Below are positions 1 to 6,751 of a stretch of DNA of 20,881 bases, piece after piece (position 1 is the first letter of the stretch; every line of letters begins with the position of its first letter). Source of the DNA: Methanobacteriota archaeon (GTDB lineage Archaea > Methanobacteriota > Methanobacteria > Methanobacteriales > Methanobacteriaceae); contig JAEZAV010000113.1 in assembly GCA_023430285.1 (NCBI GenBank), forward strand, positions 1 to 20,881. The letters run 5' to 3'. Under the pieces are notes generated by a model, which saw nothing but the letters and a program-made list of their open reading frames with translations, was not told where the DNA came from and did no database searches. The position numbers were made by a program, and so were the translations under genes.

Positions 1-737
1 AATATCTTGACAAACCTGAAGATGCATTAGTATCCTTCAACAAGGCCATAGAAATTGAACCCAAAAATATTGGTGCTTGGTACTTCAAGGGAAGGTCTCT
101 CATGATGCTTGGAAGGGCTGATGAAGCGCTGAAAAGCTACGAAATGGTTACCCTAATGGATCCTGATAATTACGAAGCCTTCCATCTAACTGGGCTCATA
201 AACATGGAGCAGGGAAACTACGATGAAGCACTCAAAAATTTTGATGCAGTTCTCAATATATCCCCCGGCAACATCGATGTGCTGATAAACAAGGGCCAGG
301 CATATGGATTTATGGATAAACCTGAAAAGGCGCTGGAATATTTTGATGAAGCATTAGACTTAGAATCAGATAATGTAGAAGCATTGAATTATCGGGGCGT
401 GGCCTTAAAACACATGGGTGACCATGATGCATCCATAAAAACATTTGAAGCAGTTCTTGAGATGGAACCTGAAAATCCATGGGCATGGCACCAGATAGGT
501 TTGAATTACAAGGAGGTGGGAAAGTACGAAAAGGCCATTGAATCATTTGACAATGCTCTGGATGAAGATCCTAAATTCATACTTGCCCTACTTGAAAAGG
601 GAGTTTGCCTGGGAATGAACAAACAATTTAAAGAAGCATTAGAATGTTTTGATGATGTTTTGCTTAAGGATCCTCAAAATCCCGATGCTCTGCAGTTTAA
701 AAATATGACTATTCAAATGATGAATGAAGGGGATTAA
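1..737 (+). CDS. TPR-repeat protein, 5' end outside the window
   Basis: The frame is open from base 3 and continues beyond the left edge, so the gene is partial. The visible 244 residues are almost entirely tetratricopeptide repeats of 34 residues: one partial repeat at the edge and six complete ones, each with the usual G-x-x-Y/A ... A-x-x-x-F/Y-D-x-A-L ... P-x-N pattern. TPR arrays form a right-handed superhelix that binds peptides or other proteins. No catalytic domain, signal peptide or membrane segment is visible in this part. The array runs to within about ten residues of the C-terminus, so any other domain lies upstream. The gap to the following aspartate decarboxylase gene is 46 bases on the same strand, so cotranscription is possible but not shown. 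The partner is unknown. Such proteins are abundant in methanogens. Confidence 0.9.
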   Translation, partial: YLDKPEDALVSFNKAIEIEPKNIGAWYFKGRSLMMLGRADEALKSYEMVTLMDPDNYEAFHLTGLINMEQGNYDEALKNFDAVLNISPGNIDVLINKGQAYGFMDKPEKALEYFDEALDLESDNVEALNYRGVALKHMGDHDASIKTFEAVLEMEPENPWAWHQIGLNYKEVGKYEKAIESFDNALDEDPKFILALLEKGVCLGMNKQFKEALECFDDVLLKDPQNPDALQFKNMTIQMMNEGD

Positions 738-783
738 CTAAACTACTTTGAAAAAATTCAGATATTAGTTTGATGGTGAAACC

Positions 784-2370
784 ATGGATTATAAGGAATT
801 AAAAAGTTATATGGAACTCAGTCCATTTGAAGTTCAATTCGCACTTACCAATATTGCTGGAAACTTTTTAGACAGGACCCTGTTAAATGCAGGTCGGGGA
901 AATCCAAATTGGATTGCAACCACCCCTCGTCAAGCTTTCTTTACCCTTGGAAACTTCGCAGTTTTAGAATCCAAGTGCAACTGTGAATACATACATACAG
1001 GATTTCATCCCGAAAAAACAGGAATATACAACCATTTCAAACAGTTTGCAAAGGAAAATCCAGATGCACCGGGTATGAAATTTTTAGAAAGCTCTGTTGA
1101 ATACGGAATAAACCAACTGGGTTTCGAACCAGATTCCTGGGTTTACGAACTGTCAACTGGAAGTATAGGGGACTTTTATCCTGAACCCGACAGGATCCTG
1201 CCCCATGTGGAGCAAGTGGTTCATAAATTTTTGATCGAGTTTCTATGCAACAATGTAGAAAAAAAATGTAAGTACGACCTCTTCGCAACCGAGGGAGGAA
1301 CAGGTGGAATAATATACGTTTTCAATTCCCTCATGGAAAATAAGCTCATAAAGAAGGGGGATAAAATTGCCATAGCATCACCAATATTCAGTCCATACCT
1401 TGAAATTCCACGTTTAAATGATTACGATTTGGTGGAAGTTGAGATCATGGCAGATCCAGATGATGATTGGCAGTACCCAGATTCTGAACTTGAAAAATTG
1501 AAGGATCCCTCAATCAAAGCATTCTTTGTAGTTAACCCTGGAAATCCACAGGCAAGAGCCATAAGCAAGGAGAAGATTAAATTAATTGCAGATATAGTGA
1601 AAAATGATAATCCTGAACTCATCATCATTACCGATGATGTCTATGCCACATTTGTGGAGGATTTCAGTTCCATAATGGCAGAAATACCTTCCAACACCAT
1701 CTGTGTCTACTCCTTCAGCAAACATATGGGATGCACTGGGTGGAGGCTCGGTGTGGTTGCAATCTACGAAAACAACAAAATAGATGAAATGATACGAAAC
1801 CTTCCAGAATCTGAAAAAACCGATCTCATAAACAGGTACGAAAGTATCAGTTTGGATCCTGAAAACATGAAGTTCATAGACAGATTGGTTGCTGATAGCC
1901 GTTCTGTAGCTCTAAATCACACTGCAGGATTATCACTTCCCCAACAAACCCAAATGGCACTGTTTTCACTATTCTTCATGATCGAAGACAACATTAATTA
2001 TATCGAAGGAACCAAAAAAGCCCTTAACAAACGTATACACGTACTCTACAAAGCCCTGGATCTGCCCCTTGACTACGACCCAACTGCAACCAACTACTAC
2101 GCAGTCATAGATCTCCTGGAAATTGCAGAAAACAGGTACAACCACTCATTTGCCAAGTGGATGGAACAAAACTACAACTCAGTTGCATTCGTATTTGCAC
2201 TGGCAGACAAAGAATCCGTGGTAATCCTACCAGGATCCGGTTTTGATGCTCCAGGATGGTCTGTGAGGGTTTCACTGGCCAATTTAAGATACGAAGCCTA
2301 CGAAGAAATTGGTACAAAAATGTTGGAAACCTTGGATGCTGCCTACAAAGACTACGAACTCAATCAATGA
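784..2370 (+). CDS. asdA: Aspartate 4-decarboxylase (bifunctional with aspartate aminotransferase)
   Basis: A 528-residue fold-type I PLP enzyme matching the aspartate beta-decarboxylase subgroup of class I/II aminotransferases, which is longer than ordinary aminotransferases. It should convert L-aspartate to L-alanine and CO2 in the cytoplasm, with transaminase activity as a side reaction in known members. Visible motifs are the N-terminal GRGNPNW segment (residues 38-44), the phosphate-side EGGTGG segment near residue 170, NPGNP at 251-255, and SFSKHMGCTGWRLG with the presumed PLP-binding Lys at 313. The length agrees with the bacterial enzymes, which form large oligomers. A GGTGA site at 775-779 supports the ATG at 784. 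In several bacteria this gene sits next to an aspartate:alanine antiporter (aspT). None is present here, so a proton-motive aspartate/alanine cycle is not indicated, and a role in alanine supply is the simpler inference. Confidence 0.9.
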   Translation: MDYKELKSYMELSPFEVQFALTNIAGNFLDRTLLNAGRGNPNWIATTPRQAFFTLGNFAVLESKCNCEYIHTGFHPEKTGIYNHFKQFAKENPDAPGMKFLESSVEYGINQLGFEPDSWVYELSTGSIGDFYPEPDRILPHVEQVVHKFLIEFLCNNVEKKCKYDLFATEGGTGGIIYVFNSLMENKLIKKGDKIAIASPIFSPYLEIPRLNDYDLVEVEIMADPDDDWQYPDSELEKLKDPSIKAFFVVNPGNPQARAISKEKIKLIADIVKNDNPELIIITDDVYATFVEDFSSIMAEIPSNTICVYSFSKHMGCTGWRLGVVAIYENNKIDEMIRNLPESEKTDLINRYESISLDPENMKFIDRLVADSRSVALNHTAGLSLPQQTQMALFSLFFMIEDNINYIEGTKKALNKRIHVLYKALDLPLDYDPTATNYYAVIDLLEIAENRYNHSFAKWMEQNYNSVAFVFALADKESVVILPGSGFDAPGWSVRVSLANLRYEAYEEIGTKMLETLDAAYKDYELNQ

Positions 2371-2870
2371 ACAGATCCCCTGTCTAATGGTCAAGCCAAA
2401 CCCGTCCCCAAAATTTTTTAGTAATACTAATCAGCTATTTCTAGATGCAACCTTTGAACTTTAATTTAGCCCATATTTCAATGGGACACCAACCTATTTT
2501 TCATGGATTAAATCAGATTTAAATGGGTTAAAGCTGTTTAGATTAAAAAATATTAAAATCAGTGCATTAACCCTTAAATAGGTAATAAAGTTAGAATAAT
2601 GGTTACATTGGTTGTTATAGATTTCTATGGCCTCATGATCATTTAATGATTGAGTACCATCATTCAAGTTAGAATATTATATGGAGTAATGGTTTAAACT
2701 AAGATTAAATAGGCCGAATTTTTTAATATAAAGTTTAAATTAATCTGATAAGCTGAAAATACCATTCAATAACTATCTTCCCTATATGGAAGGTATGAAA
2801 AGATTATAGATGGCTTTAATTTAAAAAAAGAACCCTGATAACAGTTTTTTTAGAGATTAAAAGCACAATC

Positions 2871-2878
2871 TTTATATG
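2871..2878 (+). promoter_or_regulatory. Archaeal TATA box (TTTATATG) for the pseudomurein-binding protein gene
   Basis: TTTATATG stands in the context CACAATCTTTATATGTG. With the usual archaeal spacing of about 25 bases, transcription would start near 2900, leaving a leader of roughly 55 bases before the Shine-Dalgarno site at 2942. The call rests on sequence match only. Confidence 0.55.
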
Positions 2879-2941
2879 TGAAATTATTTCTATCAATATT
2901 AATCTTACTTGATTGTTTTGTTTTAAATCAGGTTAGATTAC

Positions 2942-2946
2942 GGAGG
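2942..2946 (+). promoter_or_regulatory. Strong Shine-Dalgarno site that points to a non-canonical ATT start
   Basis: GGAGG, followed by a second partial match CGGT, lies seven bases before ATT at 2954. It is the best ribosome site in this region. The nearest conventional start in frame, TTG at 2984, has no comparable site at a useful distance. Confidence 0.65.
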
Positions 2947-2953
2947 CGGTAGA

Positions 2954-3805
2954 ATTAAGCGAATATTTATCTTATCAGGGATATTGCTGTTTAGCATGAT
3001 CTTAGTATCCAACATCAATCATTCTGATGCATATCAATTGAACAGTTCAACACCCCAAGTTAACTCTGTGAACCCTGGGAACAATTCAATTATCCCTAAA
3101 AGTCAAGCAATTAAACTTACTTTTTCTAAATCAATTAAACTCAATAAAAATTCCATTACACTAAAAAATATGGATGGAAAACTTATTTCAACCCACAATA
3201 AAGTTAGTGGAAAATCTCTCATCTTAACCCCTGTAAACCAACTCAAACCAGGCAAGTACTACATCACACTTGGCAAGGGTGCAGTTACAGATTCATATAA
3301 AAATGGAAATGCCTATTATAAATCTTCTTTCACCATATCCCCAATTTCTTTAGCACAAATGAAGGATGGAAAATCTCGGGTTGAAAGATTTTATGCCCTG
3401 AATCACAGGCTTCCAAACTACGTTAGCTTCGGTTCAAAAAAGATCATGATGAACGATTTCGAGAAGTTGCTCACAACCCAAAATTTAAAATTGAACAAAA
3501 CAACCAGCGTTAGAACCTACAGCATCACCAGACAGGTGGGTTGTATAGCATACAACATTTCCATAACCTCAAAAGTAGTTTCATCAACATCCAAATGTTC
3601 TTGTGGAGCATGTGGAGATTATGTGTACCATACCAGTACCTATAAAAATTACTGTCCAAACTGTGGAAGATACGAAACACTAGTATGGAATCCTAAAGGC
3701 GTTTATGAAGGAGAATGGACTTGCAGTTACTGTGATTGTGATTACTGTTCAGCATGTGGAAAAGAAAAGGTGCACAACCATCCAAAACACCTGATCAAAG
3801 CCTAG
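2954..3805 (+). CDS. Secreted pseudomurein-binding protein with Ig-like domain and Cys-rich C-terminal module
   Basis: A 283-residue protein if translation begins at ATT 2954. That start gives a proper signal peptide: Lys-Arg at positions 2-3, a hydrophobic core, and likely cleavage after the SDA segment near residue 25. Starting at TTG 2984 would remove the positive n-region. Residues about 34-129 resemble a bacterial Ig-like domain of the SbsA/Big_5 type (VNPGNNSIIPKSQAIKLTFS). Residues about 130-175 match the pseudomurein-binding repeat (RVERFYALNHRLPNYV ... F-x-K-L-L). The C-terminal part has eleven Cys (197, 215, 217, 220, 234, 237, 257, 260, 262, 265, 268) in paired CxxC/CxC spacings plus a terminal HNHPKH, suggesting metal binding outside the cell. 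No catalytic residues are recognised. It is probably a cell-wall-attached protein. A T-rich terminator follows the stop codon. Confidence 0.85.
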   Translation: MKRIFILSGILLFSMILVSNINHSDAYQLNSSTPQVNSVNPGNNSIIPKSQAIKLTFSKSIKLNKNSITLKNMDGKLISTHNKVSGKSLILTPVNQLKPGKYYITLGKGAVTDSYKNGNAYYKSSFTISPISLAQMKDGKSRVERFYALNHRLPNYVSFGSKKIMMNDFEKLLTTQNLKLNKTTSVRTYSITRQVGCIAYNISITSKVVSSTSKCSCGACGDYVYHTSTYKNYCPNCGRYETLVWNPKGVYEGEWTCSYCDCDYCSACGKEKVHNHPKHLIKA

Positions 3806-3807
3806 GA

Positions 3808-3887
3808 TAATATCATAAATTTTTTTTTTATTTTTAGATTCATGGAAAAAGTAAAAGTTAATTAGTGATCCAGTAATATCATAAATT
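3808..3887. repeat. 14-bp direct repeat flanking the terminator
   Basis: TAATATCATAAATT occurs perfectly at 3808-3821 and again at 3874-3887, 66 bases apart, between the two surface-protein genes. The second copy is about 57 bases ahead of the next start codon. The function is not apparent, and chance is possible in such AT-rich DNA. Confidence 0.45.
3818..3836 (+). terminator. U-run terminator
   Basis: A run of eleven T, one A and five T begins about 15 bases after the stop codon of the pseudomurein-binding protein gene. Archaeal transcription commonly ends at such oligo-T tracts without a stable hairpin. Confidence 0.6.
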
Positions 3888-3943
3888 AAATGCAGGGAAT
3901 CAAAAACTAAAATTCAAATTATTGCATCGGTAGGTATTTTTTT

Positions 3944-4945
3944 ATGAAAAAATTAGTGTTAATATTCGTAATCGTTGTTATGTTGATGGTGGTAAACCCA
4001 GTTAGTGCCGGGACTCATAAACAAACGAAACTATCACAGAACTCATCGTGTGATGTTGTGTTGAAGGATGTTAAAACTGATCCAGTTATTTTTAGAAATA
4101 AAACCATTAAAATTTCAAGCACCCTCAAAAATTTGGGTAAAAATCCTTGTAAAAATTTTTATATGGATTACTTCCTTAAATCAGCTGATACTGGTTTAAA
4201 TGTTTATATTGGAAGCATTCGTGTTGTTGGATTGGGATCTTTGGAATCGCGTGTTATTAATTCTTCATTCAACCTTCCAAAAAAGATTAATAACAGTGAA
4301 TACTACGTTCGTGTTGTTTTAGACAGTACCAATGTTTTGAATGAAACAAATAAAACTAACAATGTGGTTTACAGCCAAAAAAAATCGAGTGTGGTGACAG
4401 GTAGGCCAGTTTACATAACTAGTGATCATATAAAAAACAACACCACCGATAATTCCAAGGTGGATGCCATAGTGAAAGGCCTTGAAAAAATGGGGTTGTA
4501 CGCAGTGAATTATGGTTTAGGGCCTAACAAACATTATAGTGTGCTTAAAAATGTTAAAGTCCCCGAGAATGCCTTGATAGTAAATATTTACGGGGGTGCG
4601 TGCGCAGGTACGATCTGGGAAATGGCTCAGCCCTACTACAAAAAGGCCCTTGGTTCCAGGAAGGTTTTTTCCATATGGATAAATACTAATGTAAATGTTA
4701 AAACAGTTAAATTCTTAAAAAGAGCTTCTGATGATAATGACACTCCTCAGTATGGAAAAAAGGGCGGTTTTCCAAATTTTCAAGACACAAACCACAACGG
4801 AAAATTTGAACCAAATCTGGGTGAAAAGGACGGACTATCCAATCCTGGGAAGCTGCTGGACGACAACGGATATAAATACCTCTACCAGCAAGATGGAAAT
4901 GTAGAAAAGATAGTTGAGGCCATATACTGCCAGGCAACCAACTAA
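3944..4945 (+). CDS. Secreted surface protein: CARDB-like domain plus methanobacterial C-terminal domain
   Basis: A 333-residue protein with a clear signal peptide (residues 1-22, MKK start, hydrophobic core, cleavage near VSA-GT). Residues about 36-145 resemble a CARDB/Ig-like beta-sandwich, including the family-typical segment V-L-D-x-x-N-x-x-x-E-x-x-x-x-N-N (126-140). Residues about 155-330 form a separate domain (VYITSDHI ... GLGPNKHYSVL ... LIVNIYGGACAGTIWEM) that I recall from other Methanobacteriales surface proteins, with no assigned function that I know of. Within it, residues 281-290 (DTNHNGKFEP) resemble an EF-hand or dockerin calcium loop. The site GGTAGGT at 3929-3935 supports this ATG. 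No membrane anchor or wall-binding repeat is visible, so the protein may be released or held by other wall components. It follows the pseudomurein-binding protein gene on the same strand but is separated from it by a terminator-like tract. Confidence 0.85.
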   Translation: MKKLVLIFVIVVMLMVVNPVSAGTHKQTKLSQNSSCDVVLKDVKTDPVIFRNKTIKISSTLKNLGKNPCKNFYMDYFLKSADTGLNVYIGSIRVVGLGSLESRVINSSFNLPKKINNSEYYVRVVLDSTNVLNETNKTNNVVYSQKKSSVVTGRPVYITSDHIKNNTTDNSKVDAIVKGLEKMGLYAVNYGLGPNKHYSVLKNVKVPENALIVNIYGGACAGTIWEMAQPYYKKALGSRKVFSIWINTNVNVKTVKFLKRASDDNDTPQYGKKGGFPNFQDTNHNGKFEPNLGEKDGLSNPGKLLDDNGYKYLYQQDGNVEKIVEAIYCQATN

Positions 4946-5096
4946 TTACCACCAAGTAGAATCTTGAAGTGAACCAAAGGAAAAAAGGGAATATTAAAAA
5001 AAATAGATTTACTATCCGATGATGGGTCTAGTTCCAATGATTGGTGGCAAATTTCCAATTAGAAATGTAGTGTTGGTGGAATGAGTTTCTAGATAG

Positions 5097-5606
5097 TTAC
5101 CATTTTTCGTAGGTTAAAACTTCTTCCAATGATTTTCTTGGACGTTTATCAGGGCTTTCATCGGAGTATCCTAGTGTTGTGAGTCCAACCAACCTTACTT
5201 CTTCTGGAATGTTTAGGATGGATTTAACATCGTCCTCTTTGAAGGCTCCAAGCCAACATGTGCCAAGTCCCAGTTCTGTTGCTTCAAGGATCATGAATGA
5301 TAATGCTATTGAGAGATCAACTGAGTATGCGTACTGTCCGCATGGCATGATCTTTTCTGATTCTGTGGAACACGCAGCGATAAGTACAGGTGCCTGTGCA
5401 ACAAATTTCTGTCCCATGCATGCATCCACAAGCTTATCCCTTATTAGTTGATCCTTTACAACCACAAATTTCCATTCCTGTCTGTTGGCTGCAGAGGGTG
5501 CTATCCTTGCGGATTCAATGATCTTGTCTATCTTATCCTGTTCAACTTCCTTGGTAAGATATTTTCTAATGCTTCTCCTAGATTCTATTGCTTCAAATAC
5601 GTCCAT
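5097..5606 (-). CDS. Nitroreductase-family flavoprotein
   Basis: A 169-residue FMN-dependent nitroreductase-fold protein. Motifs are SRRSIRKY near the N-terminus (FMN phosphate contacts), PSAANRQEWKF, and GLGTCWLGAF with GLTTLGYSDESP in the C-terminal half. The family reduces nitro compounds, quinones or flavins with NAD(P)H, and some members do quite different chemistry, so the substrate is unknown. The start was moved from ATG 5621 to ATG 5606: a GGAGG site (5619-5615) overlaps the outer ATG and stands eight bases before the inner one. It lies 62 bases downstream of a second nitroreductase gene on the same strand, so the two are probably cotranscribed. It converges on the surface-protein gene ending at 4945. 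No ferredoxin-like domain is fused. Confidence 0.88.
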   Translation of the reverse strand: MDVFEAIESRRSIRKYLTKEVEQDKIDKIIESARIAPSAANRQEWKFVVVKDQLIRDKLVDACMGQKFVAQAPVLIAACSTESEKIMPCGQYAYSVDLSIALSFMILEATELGLGTCWLGAFKEDDVKSILNIPEEVRLVGLTTLGYSDESPDKRPRKSLEEVLTYEKW

Positions 5607-5668
5607 AATCTTATCCTCCATTTAATCCATTTCTGTTTGTTTTCAAATCCCTAGTTTTAAATTTTTTT

Positions 5669-6331
5669 TTATTCGTAGTACTTAACTACCTCTTCCAAGG
5701 ATCTTCTTGAACTTTTGAAACTGCTCTGTGGTGCTTCATCATTTTTGTAACCAAGTGCAATTCCTAAAACTATTGAAAGTTCCATTGGAATATTGAGTTC
5801 CCTTCGCAGTATCTCTGGATACACAACCAGATTTATTGCAGGGGCTGAATCCAAACCTGCTTCTGTAGCAGCAAGCATAATGCTTTGGGATATTGCTCCC
5901 ATATCAAACATTGACCATTCACCTAGATCTTGGTTCATGCAGAGGTAGATAACAGCAGGTGCATTGAAAAATTCGAAGTTAGTTCTCCAACTGGCATTTC
6001 TTTCCTTCTCATCAGTCCCTGAGATTTTCAGGTGTTTGTACATCTCATCTGCAAGATCCCTTATCCTTTTTTGATATTTATCGGGCCATGATCTTGCCAG
6101 TTCCACATCAGGATTTCTGGGTTGGTCCTGATTGAAATACTCCACATATTCTGCCCTGATTTTATCAAGCTTTTCGGCGTTGGCAACATAAATTTCCCAT
6201 GGTTGTGTATTTGCCCAGGAAGGCGAATTAAGGGCATCTTCCAAAATTTGTGTGATCTTCTCCCGTGAAACAGGTTCCTTTTTGAAGGATCTACATGTAA
6301 AACGAGATTTTAATGCATCTGAAACATTCAT
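5669..6331 (-). CDS. Nitroreductase-family flavoprotein, longer paralogue
   Basis: A 220-residue member of the nitroreductase superfamily. Visible motifs are SRFTCRSFKKEPV at residues 9-21, NSPSWANTQPWEI (35-47), a central charged insertion (about 65-110) absent from the shorter neighbour, and GAISQSIMLAATEAGLDSAP, followed by the C-terminal LGIALGYKND segment. It should bind FMN and act as a dimer in the cytoplasm. The electron donor and substrate cannot be read from the sequence. It is the first gene of a likely two-gene operon with the nitroreductase downstream. Its start has only a weak GGGGG site eleven bases upstream. The upstream region is shared with the divergent LtrA-family gene and holds a 20-bp palindrome, although that palindrome is much nearer to the LtrA promoter. 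Confidence 0.88.
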   Translation of the reverse strand: MNVSDALKSRFTCRSFKKEPVSREKITQILEDALNSPSWANTQPWEIYVANAEKLDKIRAEYVEYFNQDQPRNPDVELARSWPDKYQKRIRDLADEMYKHLKISGTDEKERNASWRTNFEFFNAPAVIYLCMNQDLGEWSMFDMGAISQSIMLAATEAGLDSAPAINLVVYPEILRRELNIPMELSIVLGIALGYKNDEAPQSSFKSSRRSLEEVVKYYE

Positions 6332-6520
6332 TTTTTTATTGAACCCCCAATAAAAACTTCATAAACTTATTAAATTGTCCAAATTCTTAATATTATATTG
6401 TTGTTTAAACCAATTAATTTAGTTTGTCCGAATAAAAAAAATTTGTTTCATGAATTGTAAAAAGACATCAAAGCTTATCGTAACTTAAAAAAATACACTT
6501 TCAGATAAGTAATTGTGTAA

Positions 6521-6547
6521 CCAAACCCTGCTTAACACGGGATTTGG
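6521..6547. repeat. Imperfect inverted repeat (hairpin)
   Basis: CCAAACCCTG (6521-6530) pairs with CGGGATTTGG (6538-6547) around a 7-base loop, with one mismatch and one G-T pair. It is noticeably GC-richer than its surroundings. It could be an operator or a small RNA structure, and no T-run follows it. Confidence 0.4.
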
Positions 6548-6616
6548 ACCATAAATTAGGAGTGTCTTCATCTAATTAGTGGTTGAGTAGTTTGTGGTTC
6601 ATTGGTGTCATAATGG

Positions 6617-6636
6617 TTATCATTTTAAAATGATAA
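6617..6636. promoter_or_regulatory. Perfect 20-bp palindrome, candidate operator upstream of the LtrA-family promoter
   Basis: Half-site TTATCATTTT is followed directly by its exact reverse complement. The palindrome ends 26 bases before the TATA box at 6663, where an archaeal activator or repressor would commonly bind. Its ATGATAA half-sites recall iron- or metal-regulator boxes but in the opposite arrangement, so no regulator is assigned. Confidence 0.5.
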
Positions 6637-6662
6637 TGTTCTTTGGTTGAGCGATTGAAATG

Positions 6663-6670
6663 TTTATATT
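6663..6670 (+). promoter_or_regulatory. Archaeal TATA box (TTTATATT) of the LtrA-family gene
   Basis: The context GAAATGTTTATAT (6657-6669) is identical over 13 bases to the element at 11537-11549. Transcription is expected near 6690, leaving about 60 bases of leader before the ATG at 6752. Confidence 0.6.
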
Positions 6671-6751
6671 TATCCTTGGATAATAACATTATTAATTATC
6701 TGTTAAATATAAAAATGGGGGAAATTTAACTGTATTACTTGGGAGTTTTAT

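Larger units (their letters stand above)
2371..2953. other. 583-base AT-rich intergenic region without a recognisable gene
   Basis: No open frame with a ribosome site and no tRNA-like T-arm was found. The region holds a short CCCAT/ATGGG hairpin with a 6-base loop (2470-2474 and 2481-2485), GGGTTAA and TTAACCC arms (2525-2531 and 2567-2573), and a perfect 6+1+6 inverted repeat at 2638-2650. Near its right end is the TATA box of the next gene. The first two elements could belong to the 3' untranslated end of the decarboxylase transcript, but this is only inference. Confidence 0.5.
6332..6751. other. 420-base divergent intergenic region between nitroreductase and LtrA-family genes
   Basis: No gene was found. 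It holds an imperfect hairpin (6521-6547), a perfect 20-bp palindrome (6617-6636) and a TATA box (6663-6670) for the rightward gene. An ATATAAT-like element near 6390-6400 read on the minus strand could serve the nitroreductase genes, but it is weak. Confidence 0.55.

Noticed and set aside
784..2370. Part of an aspartate/alanine proton-motive cycle
   Set aside because: No aspT-type antiporter gene lies next to the decarboxylase in this window.
2445..2522. 25-codon frame in the 583-base gap
   Set aside because: It has no ribosome site and no recognisable features, and it overlaps hairpin-like sequence.
4946..5096. tRNA or other structured RNA in the convergent gap
   Set aside because: No GTTCRA-type T-arm or acceptor pairing was found; it is only GT-rich sequence between gene ends.
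5179..5654. Plus-strand frames opposite the shorter nitroreductase
   Set aside because: They are antisense shadows of a clear family member and lack ribosome sites and recognisable domains.
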